Origin: DASQDN01 sp963833675 | Lineage (GTDB): Bacteria > Acidobacteriota > Terriglobia > Bryobacterales > Bryobacteraceae | NCBI GenBank assembly: GCA_963833675.1 | Contig: CAWHYW010000045.1 | Span: forward strand, 1 to 64,000 | DNA: 64,000 nucleotides | Direction of reading: 5' to 3' | Shown here: positions 1 to 8,196 of the stretch, piece after piece | Layout of the letters: every line of letters starts with the position of its first letter | How positions within the stretch are numbered: position 1 is the first letter of the stretch | The notes under the pieces: generated by a model | The model's database searches: none | What the model was told of the DNA's origin: nothing | Seen by the model: only the letters and a program-made list of their open reading frames with translations | Made by a program: the position numbers and the translations under genes

Positions 1-63
1 AAACTCGTGCGTTATTGCTATTTGGAACTGTATCACATTGGGCGACCGATTCGACCGCTATGG

Positions 64-2075
64 TTACCGCTGCGTTATCTGACGGATAACACGCAGCAGG
101 TTACTGTAGTCGTCGGTCCAGAGCGGTACGCTCTTGCGAATCGGACTGGATAGATATTGGAGCTGGTTTGCGAGTGCTCGACATTTTTTGGTAACGATCA
201 TCCAGCTCGAGAAGTGAATCTTGTTCATCTCGTCGCTGCTGTTGTGGATCAGGAGCGCTCGCGCGCCTTCGTGGGACGCGACGCGACTGACCACAGGGGC
301 CAAGGTCAAGGTGCTTGTTCGTCACGTGAATCGCTAAAGCGCCGGTCGGCTTGTGTGTGGCGGAAGTTCCAAATCGAAAGCCTCCGCTGTCAGCAGGTGG
401 ACCGGGATGGAATCTCCCGAGAATGCGTCGAGCGACGAGCACGTCGAACGATTCCGGCTGCCTCCCGTTCCAGCGATAAGCGCCCATCGGAGGGGACGAT
501 TTCGATTTTCCGCCGCTGATTCTCGGAGGTAACGAAATTCACCGCCTGGGCGATGTCTATCACTGCCGGATTGATTTCATAAAAACGATATACGTCCCCG
601 TCGCGGCCGAAAGTAGCGAGAGTGCCGGTCCCGAGTCCGATCACGCCCTACCCGCATCGGCCCGTCTCGAAGCTTGTCGATCGCGATTGCCACACCCGAC
701 GCTCGCCCATAGTCGGTCGTCGGGATCCGGCTGCGATCCGGCATCATGAATTGCGCTCCATGCTGGATGGTGCGGTTGAAGAGAGACCGGTAGACTGCGT
801 CGGCTGCGCCCAGTTCGCTTACTTGAAGAATTCCGGTCGAAATTTCGAAGACGAACGTTATGCCGTGGCGAAGTATCGGGAAGCAACACCGCGACAGCCG
901 TCGCGAGGATGGTTGGCAGCGCTCGCGCAATACTCGCTTGGTAGGAAATCCATAGAGCAGCCATAAGGCCAGGAGCCTCGAGCCGAGCAGTCCAAGCAGG
1001 AGATCCAGGTACTCGTTAAACATGCGTGGCGCGAGAAGTCCGACGAAGAGGCCGCCTAAAGCTCCTCCTGCGGAGATAGTGAGGTAGTAACCGGTCAGTT
1101 CATCCGATTTCGGCCGGAGGCGCGCAAATTCACCCGTGGCAGAACATACAGATGATGAAAAGCGCGCCGGGAAAGATAGAGAATGCCTTGCTTGATCGAA
1201 AGCATGTCTCGCTGCGCAACTCCGAAGGTCACAGCCCCCCACGCAAGGGGCAACAACCAGCGGAATAATCGAGGACGATACCACCCCTCGCGATCGAAGG
1301 ACAAGACAAAGCTCAGCAGATACAAGCTCAAGGGGAAGATCCACAAGAACGGGACGGGCGCGACGTCCTGACTCAGATGGTTCGCGATTGCGAGCCAGAG
1401 GACGGAAGGACACGCGGCGAGTCCAGCCAAGTCCAGAACACGCTGTCGAACGTGAAGTGCGTCTCAGGAAACGGATCGCCTGCGCGGCTGATCAGCGCGG
1501 CCGTACAACAGAGTGCTACGAAGACCGCGTATCCAAGTGACCAGGAGATCATCTGCAAACGCGTTGAAAGTTCCGGCTCTACGAGCACAGGGTACGAGAG
1601 GAGAGCGATTAGTGAGCCGAGATTCGACAAAGCGAACAGCCGGTAGGGAATTTCGGTTGGTACTGTTCGCGCAAACCATGACTGAATCAAGGGGCTGGTA
1701 GAGGCGAGAAGAAAATAAGGGAGTCCGACGGGCCGCGAGCAGGAGTCCCAGAATGCGCGCTGACGGGTCATCCCCGGAAGTCGGCTTCCAGGCGACGGAA
1801 GGATGAAGAGGAAGCAGCGCGAGGCTGGCTAGCAGAAGCGCGATGTGGACGATCCCCTGGGTTCGCAGTGAAAGCCGGCGCGCGATCAGATGAGAGTAGG
1901 CATACCCGAGCAGCAACACCGCCTGGTAAAAGAGCATGCTCGTCGTCCATACGCCGGCCGACCCGCCGAACCAGGGCAGGATGGCCTTCGTTAATACCGG
2001 TTGAACGAGCAGGAGCAGGAGGGCGCTCCAAAAAACCGTGGCCGCGTATAACAGCCGCTTACCCCGGACACTCAC
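64..2075 (-). pseudogene. Fused membrane / spermidine synthase-like protein, multiply frameshifted
   Basis: Reading the three minus frames in turn reconstructs one protein of about 670 residues. It starts at a GTG near 2075 (VSVRGKRLLYAATVFWSALL) with hydrophobic segments typical of the fused MFS/spermidine synthase family, including FLWIFPLSLYLLSFVLSFD around 1300. It continues into a Rossmann methyltransferase-type domain (GLGTGTLA, YRFYEINPAVIDIAQ around 600; VEIVPSDGRLSLE-like; HKPTGALAIHVTNKHLDLGP around 330) and ends at 64. At least seven frame changes are needed and I saw no in-frame nonsense codons. Polyamine synthesis is the family's named activity, but the membrane fusions are poorly characterised. 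It diverges from the GH15 gene over about 40 bases. Either a decayed gene or a poorly assembled intact one. Confidence 0.8.
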
Positions 2076-2117
2076 CGGAACCAGTCTCTCACGGAGGGCG
2101 TGCGCTATGTTGGGGAA

Positions 2118-3971
2118 ATGGCATACCTGCCTATTGAAGATTACGGCATCATCGGAAACCTGCAGACGGTAGCGCTGGTCGGCATGAACGGGTCGATCGA
2201 TTGGTTCTGCTTTCCTCATTTCGATTCGCCGAGTGTCTTCGCCGCGATTCTCGATGAGCGGAAGGGTGGGTACTTCCGAATCAGTCCTGCCAGCCCGGAT
2301 GGGATTGTTTACAAGCAGATTTACTGGCCGGAGACGAACGTTCTCGTCACCCGATTCCTTTCCGAAGATGGCGTCGCCGAGATTATCGACTACATGCCGG
2401 TGGGCGCGCCTCGCGAAGACCGGGGCTTTCATGGGCTGATCCGGCAAGTAAAAGTGGTTCGCGGACGGATGACTTTTCGCATGGAATGCTTCCCGGCGTT
2501 CAATTACGGCCGCGATCCCCACGCGGTTGAAGTTGTGCACGGCGGGGCTCGGTTCCTGTCCCAGAAACTCGATCTCGCGCTGGCCGCCGACTATCCGATT
2601 CAGAAGATCGCCGACGGTGTCTGGGGCGAGTTCACGCTCGAACAGCAGCAGAGCGCGAGCTTCGAGTTGCACGAGATGGACAAAGTGGCGTCCGACCAGA
2701 TCGGGTTGAGCGAGCAGGACGCGAACAGGCTGTTCACGCAAACGGTCGATTACTGGCAGCGCTGGTTGGCAAAGTGTACGTATAAGGGCCGGTGGCGCGA
2801 GATGGTATACCGTTCAGCGCTGATTCTGAAATTGCTCGTGTTCCAGCCGACGGGAGCCATCGTCGCGGCGGCCACGACCAGTTTGCCGGAGGCGATCGGC
2901 GGCGAGCGCAACTGGGATTATCGGTACACGTGGATTCGCGACGCGGCGTTTACGTTATACGCGCTGCTTCGCATCGGGTTTACTGAAGAAGCCGCGCAGT
3001 TCATGAGCTGGATCGAAGCGCGCTGCCATGAGATGGAGGCGGATGGCAGCCTGAATATCATGTACGGTATCGACGGCCGGCATGATCTCCGAGAGGAAAC
3101 GCTCGATCATCTGGAAGGCTATCGTGGATCATCGCCGGTGCGGATCGGCAACGGAGCCTACGATCAGCTTCAGTTGGATATTTACGGCGAACTGATGGAC
3201 TCGGTGTATCTGTACAACAAGTACGGAAGCCAGATCTCTTATGATTTGTGGCGTTACCTGCGCCGTTTGACGAATTGGGTCTGCGATCACTGGAAAAAGA
3301 AAGATGAAGGCATTTGGGAAGTGCGAAGCGGCCGCCAGCACTTTCTTTATTCGAGGCTGATGTGCTGGGTCGCGATTGACAGGGCCCTGCGTTTGGCGGA
3401 GAAGCGATCGTTTCCTGCAGATCGGGAGCGCTGGATCAAAGTGCGGGATGAGATCTACGAAGAGATCCAGGCGAAGGGGTGGAGCACGGATCGGAATGCA
3501 TTCGTGCAGTATTACGGGTCCGACTCGCTCGATGCGGCGCTGTTGATGATGCCGCTGGTCTTTTTCATGTCGCCGACGGATCCGCGAATCGTGCGGACTT
3601 TGGATGCGATATTGCGGCCGCCGGCGGAGCGCGGTCTTGTGTCCGACGGCCTGGTCTATCGATACAACGCGGAGGAAGCTCCTGACGGTTTGCGAGGAAG
3701 GGAAGGCACGTTCAACATCTGCACATTCTGGTTGGTGGATGCTCTCACGCGGATGGGCCACGTTGACAAGCGCCGGCTGGAAGACGCGCGGCTAATGTTT
3801 GAGCGGATGCTAGGATACGCGAATCATCTCGGGCTCTATGCTGAGCAGACCGGGCCTCGCGGGGAGGCGCTCGGAAATTTTCCGCAGGCGTTCACGCATC
3901 TGGCGTTGATAAGCGCCGCCTATAATCTCGACCGGAGTCTCGGCGGTGTTTCTCTGGATAGCGAAGCGTAG
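2118..3971 (+). CDS. GH15 glucoamylase/trehalase-type glycoside hydrolase
   Basis: About 617 residues, intact. The N-terminus (MAYLPIEDYGIIGNLQTVAL, then GSIDWFCFPHFDSPSVFA) is the typical start of bacterial GH15 proteins with the N-terminal beta-sandwich. The (alpha/alpha)6 catalytic part carries ERNWDYRYTWIRDAAFTLYAL, the acid-side motif EGTFNICTFW and the C-terminal GLYAEQTGP with the likely general-base Glu. The family cleaves alpha-1,4-glucan or, in actinobacterial relatives, trehalose; which applies here cannot be read. I chose ATG 2118 because family members begin there; an in-frame GTG at 2100 would add six residues and has GGAGG only two bases before it. There is no signal peptide, so it is probably cytoplasmic. 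It converges on the thioredoxin gene with an 18-base gap. Confidence 0.92.
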   Translation: MAYLPIEDYGIIGNLQTVALVGMNGSIDWFCFPHFDSPSVFAAILDERKGGYFRISPASPDGIVYKQIYWPETNVLVTRFLSEDGVAEIIDYMPVGAPREDRGFHGLIRQVKVVRGRMTFRMECFPAFNYGRDPHAVEVVHGGARFLSQKLDLALAADYPIQKIADGVWGEFTLEQQQSASFELHEMDKVASDQIGLSEQDANRLFTQTVDYWQRWLAKCTYKGRWREMVYRSALILKLLVFQPTGAIVAAATTSLPEAIGGERNWDYRYTWIRDAAFTLYALLRIGFTEEAAQFMSWIEARCHEMEADGSLNIMYGIDGRHDLREETLDHLEGYRGSSPVRIGNGAYDQLQLDIYGELMDSVYLYNKYGSQISYDLWRYLRRLTNWVCDHWKKKDEGIWEVRSGRQHFLYSRLMCWVAIDRALRLAEKRSFPADRERWIKVRDEIYEEIQAKGWSTDRNAFVQYYGSDSLDAALLMMPLVFFMSPTDPRIVRTLDAILRPPAERGLVSDGLVYRYNAEEAPDGLRGREGTFNICTFWLVDALTRMGHVDKRRLEDARLMFERMLGYANHLGLYAEQTGPRGEALGNFPQAFTHLALISAAYNLDRSLGGVSLDSEA

Positions 3972-3989
3972 ATGGCGGGTCCGCTCGCT

Positions 3990-4436
3990 CTAGACCGAAA
4001 TCGCGGCCTGTTCGAGCCAACTTCTCATCTCTGAGCGGGGCGCCAGACCCGGACTCTGCCGGACCAATTTGCCGCGATTGAAAACGACGAAGTTGGGGAT
4101 GCTCTGCACCTGGTATCGGGCGGAAAGTTCCGGTTCGCGCTCTGTATCGACCTTCAGTACGAGCGCGTCTCCGGCCATCTCCTGCGCGAGCGCGCGCACT
4201 TCGGGCGCGGCCATTCGACATGGCCCGCACCACGCGGCCCAGAAATCTACCAGCACCGGGACGCGAGCTTCGCGTATGATTTCGTCGAAAGTCTCGCGGT
4301 CCGCGTCAATCGGTTCGTTGTTGGGCGGGAGCGCCGCTTTGCACGCGCCGCAGCGCCCTGCGTTCGCCAGGTGACGAGCGGGAATACGATTCGTGGCTCC
4401 GCATGCCTTACACTGCCGGGTGGCCAAATAACTCAT
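3990..4436 (-). CDS. trxC: Zinc-ribbon thioredoxin (thioredoxin 2 / TrxC type)
   Basis: 148 residues. An N-terminal zinc ribbon is formed by C9-x2-C12 and C29-x2-C32, followed by a thioredoxin domain with the active site W69-C70-G-P-C73 and the cis-proline loop SIPNFVVF. This is the thioredoxin 2 (TrxC) architecture, a cytoplasmic disulfide reductase often linked to oxidative stress; zinc binding by the four N-terminal cysteines is a family property. It starts 40 bases after the stop of the exported protein at 4477-5709, so it may be the last gene of that unit, although it could have its own promoter in the gap. Confidence 0.95.
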   Translation of the reverse strand: MSYLATRQCKACGATNRIPARHLANAGRCGACKAALPPNNEPIDADRETFDEIIREARVPVLVDFWAAWCGPCRMAAPEVRALAQEMAGDALVLKVDTEREPELSARYQVQSIPNFVVFNRGKLVRQSPGLAPRSEMRSWLEQAAISV

Positions 4437-4476
4437 AGAAGCCTCACTTGATGGACTACGTAACCGCAGCCAAATG

Positions 4477-5709
4477 TTACGACCTCTGAAAGTACGCTTC
4501 CCGCGGCGGGCGATAAGCGATCGTCAGTTCCGGCGTTTCTATGCGTTTCTTCCAGACACGGGATTCGAAGAGAATCGAAAGCGCGCACGTCGTGAGAAGC
4601 GTTCTCTCCACCGGATAGACCGGTTTGCCGGTGACGAACATCTCCTCCATGCAATGCACCAGACCGTCGAAGTGCGCCAGTGGACGAGAATGTGCCGCAT
4701 CTCGACGCTGTCCGAAATAGGTTGCAAGCGGTTCGGCCTTTCCTTTCAGTTTGGCCGCGAATGTCCATCCGCTTGTCTGCCCGTTGAGCATGTATGCGAC
4801 GGCTTTCAGGCCATCTTTGTAGTCGATAAGAAAGGCGACGGGATCCTTCACGTTGTCTTCCATACGGCCCGCTTTCCAACTAGGATTCTGTGCGGATGCG
4901 GCATCGAGGAGCGGGAGCGTCCAGCGACCAGCCCCGTCACGCCAGTTCCAAACCGCAGAGCCCTCCAGCCATTCCACGGACCGGATTCCAGTTTCGCCGC
5001 CCTTGCGGCGTTCCACCATACATTGCAGAGACTCGAGCGTATGGAATCCGTATGCGTCCAGGTCGCCATACCCCAGCATTAGAGCGCCTTCCAGTTCGGC
5101 TCCCCAAGGTATCTCAAGTTCCGGAGTGCGGACGGTCAGCGGTATCGAAGACCCAGCCATCCAGGGATACTTCAACTCGCGCGACCAGTCGTACATCTCT
5201 TTTGCCTTCAGCCATGAGTAAGAGAAGTGTTTATCGGAGAAGACGGGGACAATCTTTCCCGTTCGCCGGAAGACTTCGACGATCCGTTCCATCAACTCGT
5301 ACCGGGGATAGAGCTTTTGACCTCGTTCGTTAGTCGGGTAATTACCATGCTCCCCGACAAAGCAGACGGCGTCCACGGCCAAATCTTCGCCGCCCAGTGT
5401 GAGCGCTTCCCGCACTGTAGGAAAGACACGGAATCCATGCTTTTCGGCAAGGCTGCGGCTCAGATCGGCCGGCGGAACCTGGTCCGTGTACATGGAAACG
5501 ACTCGCGTTCGCGGCTCGGTGAAGATCCCGTTGGGAGAATATCCATCGAGCAGCCTACCAATAATTACGTTGGCGTGCGTGTTCAACCGTCCATCGTTGG
5601 TATACATCGTGACGACGGCCGCCACCGTTTTCTTTTGCGGTTGCGCGGATAGCTGGGCAGCGGCTGCGATCCCGAGCCCACCCGCAAACATCTGTCGCCG
5701 GTTCATCAT
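4477..5709 (-). CDS. Tat-exported protein of unknown function, acidobacterial/planctomycete type
   Basis: About 410 residues. The start is one of two consecutive ATGs at 5709 and 5706; the first overlaps the upstream TGA by one base (TGATG), indicating translational coupling with the creatininase gene. The N-terminus MNRRQMFAGGLGIAAAAQLSA is a Tat-like signal (RR followed by a hydrophobic stretch). The mature part has no motif I can assign: TEPRTRVVSMYTDQV, CFVGEHGNYPTNERGQKLYPRYE, VVPVFSDKHFSYSW and AYGFHTLESLQCMVERRKGGE look like well-conserved blocks of a single globular domain. I recall similar proteins in Solibacter-like genomes, annotated only as hypothetical. The pairing with a creatininase suggests a periplasmic hydrolytic role, which is inference only. 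Confidence 0.8.
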   Translation of the reverse strand: MMNRRQMFAGGLGIAAAAQLSAQPQKKTVAAVVTMYTNDGRLNTHANVIIGRLLDGYSPNGIFTEPRTRVVSMYTDQVPPADLSRSLAEKHGFRVFPTVREALTLGGEDLAVDAVCFVGEHGNYPTNERGQKLYPRYELMERIVEVFRRTGKIVPVFSDKHFSYSWLKAKEMYDWSRELKYPWMAGSSIPLTVRTPELEIPWGAELEGALMLGYGDLDAYGFHTLESLQCMVERRKGGETGIRSVEWLEGSAVWNWRDGAGRWTLPLLDAASAQNPSWKAGRMEDNVKDPVAFLIDYKDGLKAVAYMLNGQTSGWTFAAKLKGKAEPLATYFGQRRDAAHSRPLAHFDGLVHCMEEMFVTGKPVYPVERTLLTTCALSILFESRVWKKRIETPELTIAYRPPREAYFQRS

Positions 5710-6584
5710 CACTGGTTCTCTTTCGCTGCTGGTGTTTCGATCATTCGGCGCAGTCGTGCTGCTGTCCACTTCACTGCGATATCGATCATGGCCTCACCTT
5801 TGGCGGTCGTGGCCAGCTTGGCCTCCCTGGCGAACTCTTCTTCCTGCACTGCCGATTTTGGATCCTTAATGCGCAGATGCGGCTTGATTTTTTCGTAGTC
5901 GACGTCTTCCCAATGGATTCGCTCCGGAAAGGCTGCCATCGCGAACGACGTTTCGAATTCGGCCGCATGGCCGGGCGCCTTGCCGCTGGTCATATACTTC
6001 TTGACGATCTCCGGATTGTAGGCGTCCCAGTAGGAATTTGTTTCGATGCGGATGTCCAGTTTTCGCGCGAACTCCGGCACAGCCTGCCGTAAGGGAGCAA
6101 CATTCCCGCCGTGTCCGTTGAGTACCAGGATATTTTTCACACCATGTGTCTGCAGGCTTTCGCAGATGTCGAACACGACCGCTAGAAAGGTTTCCTTCTT
6201 AAGAGTGAGCGTCCCTTTCCGGTCCATCCAGTGCGGTGAGATTCCCACAGGCACGGGTGTCGCTACCATCACGCTCGGGTAAAGAAGCAGCGCCGCTTGC
6301 TGTGCAATCAATGTCACGCTTGCCGTGTCATTGATCATGGCCAGGTGCTCATTGTGCTGTTCGGTACTGCCGGTGGGGAGGATCAACGCCTTGAGAGTTC
6401 CGCCCTCGATAGCCTCGCGGAACTCCTTGCGCGTGCTCTCGTATAGGAGGACTTTCCTTGGGTTGATGTATCCTCCGCCTGCAGGCTCTACATCGGCGCG
6501 CGCTCGGCTGCTGGCGATCGTCCCGAGCGAGGCTGCTGCCGTCAGATGACGAAGAAACGATCTTCGGTGGGCACGAGAATTCAT
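5709..6584 (-). CDS. Creatininase family protein, Tat-exported
   Basis: 291 residues. It begins MNSRAHRRSFLRHLTAAASL, a Tat-type signal with an RRSFLR motif, which is unusual because characterised creatininases are cytoplasmic. The catalytic domain shows the family's metal-binding blocks: GSTEQHNEHLAMINDT (Glu, His, Asp), the glycine-rich LNGHGGN loop and HAAEFETS with the last metal-ligand Glu. The family includes creatinine amidohydrolase and mycofactocin-type amidohydrolases, so amide or cyclic-amide hydrolysis is expected and the substrate is unknown. It is first in a two- or three-gene unit and its stop overlaps the next start. Confidence 0.92.
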   Translation of the reverse strand: MNSRAHRRSFLRHLTAAASLGTIASSRARADVEPAGGGYINPRKVLLYESTRKEFREAIEGGTLKALILPTGSTEQHNEHLAMINDTASVTLIAQQAALLLYPSVMVATPVPVGISPHWMDRKGTLTLKKETFLAVVFDICESLQTHGVKNILVLNGHGGNVAPLRQAVPEFARKLDIRIETNSYWDAYNPEIVKKYMTSGKAPGHAAEFETSFAMAAFPERIHWEDVDYEKIKPHLRIKDPKSAVQEEEFAREAKLATTAKGEAMIDIAVKWTAARLRRMIETPAAKENQ

Positions 6585-6642
6585 CGTTGTCGATGATATC
6601 AGGGTTGCTCTGATTCCAACCCACTAACGACAGCAGTGATGA

Positions 6643-6780
6643 CTAAAGAGCTCTCATCAGGCGGACAGCGAACTACTCGGGCGCCTCCCACTGGATCGCA
6701 TGTCCGACTCCTTCGAAAAATGTCGAAGTGCGATCCCGGCCACGGGATACTACTGCCCGCGATGCCAACGCAATTCTGTT
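6643..6780 (-). pseudogene. Alpha/beta-hydrolase C-terminal remnant
   Basis: One minus frame reads FFEGVGHAIQWEAPE, a stop (TAG), then FAVRLMRAL and a second stop. The block around the catalytic His (GVGHAIQWEAPEEFA-like) is the standard C-terminal motif of alpha/beta hydrolases, so this looks like the tail of a lost hydrolase with an in-frame nonsense codon. Upstream sequence in the same frame (RIALASRAVVSRGRDR) is not recognisable. The fragment is short and rests on one motif. Confidence 0.4.
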
Positions 6781-6958
6781 TGGCTTGCTTTTTGAGGTTT
6801 TCTAACCCCGGCATGTAGGTGCTCGACGATGAGACTTCTTAGGTGGGCATTGCCTCTGACGAGGGGCCCATGCACCCTACATGAGCTGTTTAGAGTATCT
6901 GCCCCCGTAACTACATTCGAGAGCAGGCTTCCCGAAGTTGGGGAGCTTCGGTTGCCAT

Positions 6959-7057
6959 CTAGTTTGCCGGGAAAGGCTCTGCGAACACCAGCCCGTATCC
7001 ATTCAGATCCATCACATCGAATCCCAGCATCCCGTAACGTTCGCAGCACTCGTTACT
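6959..7057 (-). pseudogene. Glyoxalase/bleomycin-resistance-fold C-terminal remnant
   Basis: A minus frame reads SNECCERYGMLGFDVMDLNG then YGLVFAEPFPAN and a stop. The pattern RYGMxxFxVxDxxGYxLxFAEP is the usual last strand pair of VOC-superfamily (glyoxalase-like) proteins, where the final Glu is a metal ligand. It is bounded upstream by a TAA in the same frame, so only about 32 residues remain. With the hydrolase remnant it indicates a decayed locus. Confidence 0.4.
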
Positions 7058-7133
7058 TTATATTCCGCACTCTCTCAACCACTTAACCCCAAAATCTCGC
7101 TCCAGCCCCAATTCCGATGCGAGAATCGTGTCA

Positions 7134-7170
7134 GGAGCGAGCGCCAACGCGGCGCCCGCTCCATTTTTTT
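7134..7170 (+). terminator. Strong hairpin followed by seven T residues
   Basis: GGAGCG (7134-7139) pairs with CGCTCC (7157-7162) and GCGCC (7141-7145) with GGCGC (7151-7155), with a single mismatch between the two stems and a five-base loop. An A and seven T follow (7164-7170). This is a textbook intrinsic terminator on the plus strand. It lies only 14 bases before the ATG at 7185, so it either ends a transcript from the decayed region or acts as an attenuator in the leader of the next gene. Confidence 0.7.
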
Positions 7171-7184
7171 GAATCGGAACCCAT

Positions 7185-8132
7185 ATGGCATCAGAACGAC
7201 AACGCGAGGCCAATCGTCGCAACGGCAGCAAAGGCGGACCGAAGACCGAAGCCGGGAAACAACGCAGTCGTGAGAATAGTCTGAAACACGGACTCACGTC
7301 CTCCACACTCGTAGTCCTCCCTGAGGAAAACCAGCAAGAATACGAAGCAATCCTCCGCGGCTTCCGCGAGTCCTTCCAGCCCCAGGATGCCACCGAAGAA
7401 GCGCTCGTCGTACGCCTCGCACAAGCGCACTGGCGCAGCCTCCGCTCGCGTCTCGTCGAGACCGGCATGCTTCACATCACCGCGGCCACTGAGCGAAACC
7501 GCGCACGAAAGATCGTCGAAGATTGCCCCGAGCACTTAAGCCCTCACAACGCAATCGCTGTCGGCTTCATGACCGGGCCGGCCGAGCGTTGGCAAATGTA
7601 TCTTCGCTACGACGGCGCCATCGCCCGCGATTTCTTCCGGACGCTCGATATGCTCACGCGCATCCAACGCGCCCGTCAGCCAAAGAACTCGAACCCAAAG
7701 AAGCCGGCCCATGCCCCGGAGATCGCCGTAGCGGCCGGCACAATGTCCGATTTCGGGATTCGGTCCGTTTCGCAGATGAGCGCAGCGCCCGCGGATCTCA
7801 CCGAAGGAAAAGAACTTACTCACGAGTCGAAAGAGCAAAAAAACATCATTGTGCGACGAGCACCGGGAAACGCTCGGCGACCTGGTCACGCAGCGCAGCG
7901 CACACCTGACCGCATCGGCCGAAAAGAAAGGCACATACGGCGACTATCTACTATTAATCGAGCTCTACCGCGAAACGAACGGCGCACAAACTCACGAAAT
8001 AATCGTCAGTTGGGTCGAAAACGAAAATCTCACTCTTTGACCCGCCGGCCTGAAGAAACAGCCCCGTCCTCATCGCCGGCAGAAAACTCCGACGGCTTAA
8101 AAGCCGCTCCGGAAATCGCAATATGCAATTAA
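7185..8132 (+). CDS. Conserved protein of unknown function with SKGGPKT N-terminal motif; 3' part probably out of frame
   Basis: Open for 315 codons. The first part has NRRNGSKGGPKTEAGKQRS and NSLKHGLTSSTLVVLPEE, a block common to a large uncharacterised family in Acidobacteria and Planctomycetes, followed by a helical region (YEAILRGFRESFQPQDATEEALV, LAQAHWRSLRSR). After the A-run at 7837-7843 this frame turns into an arginine-rich, low-quality tail, whereas the +1 frame reads a normal-looking sequence to a stop at 8040. Removing one A would join the two. I therefore trust the first about 215 residues and doubt the tail. No catalytic motif was seen. Confidence 0.65.
   Translation: MASERQREANRRNGSKGGPKTEAGKQRSRENSLKHGLTSSTLVVLPEENQQEYEAILRGFRESFQPQDATEEALVVRLAQAHWRSLRSRLVETGMLHITAATERNRARKIVEDCPEHLSPHNAIAVGFMTGPAERWQMYLRYDGAIARDFFRTLDMLTRIQRARQPKNSNPKKPAHAPEIAVAAGTMSDFGIRSVSQMSAAPADLTEGKELTHESKEQKNIIVRRAPGNARRPGHAAQRTPDRIGRKERHIRRLSTINRALPRNERRTNSRNNRQLGRKRKSHSLTRRPEETAPSSSPAENSDGLKAAPEIAICN
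7849..8040 (+). CDS. Alternative-frame continuation (or small separate ORF) of the preceding gene
   Basis: From a TTG at 7849 this frame reads CDEHRETLGDLVTQRSAHLT, then EKKGTYGDYLLLIELYRE, and later THEIIVSWVENENLTL before the TGA. Composition and the amphipathic pattern look like genuine protein, unlike the Arg-rich overlapping frame. It connects to the upstream gene if one of seven consecutive A residues (7837-7843) is removed. It could be the real C-terminus, a slippage product or a separate small protein; no ribosome-binding site precedes the TTG. Confidence 0.4.
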   Translation: MCDEHRETLGDLVTQRSAHLTASAEKKGTYGDYLLLIELYRETNGAQTHEIIVSWVENENLTL

Positions 8133-8196
8133 GCAAAGCATTTTTCCGCGCGTCGATATAGAATCATTCAACCGAAATGCACTCGAGGAGGTTGGC

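Larger units (their letters stand above)
6585..7133. other. Degraded intergenic stretch without an intact gene
   Basis: About 550 bases between the creatininase start and the hairpin at 7134 carry no credible complete gene. Two short minus-strand remnants can be recognised (hydrolase C-terminus near 6643-6780 and glyoxalase-fold C-terminus near 6959-7057), separated by stops in every frame. No tRNA, repeat or insertion-sequence end was seen. Confidence 0.5.

Noticed and set aside
1..63. Possible gene at the left edge
   Set aside because: Sixty-three bases after the spermidine synthase-like stop show no start, stop or motif that can be assigned.
1464..2741. 425-codon minus frame across the GH15 gene start
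   Set aside because: Only its last third is real (spermidine synthase-like protein); the first 220 codons are antisense to the GH15 gene and Arg/Pro-rich.
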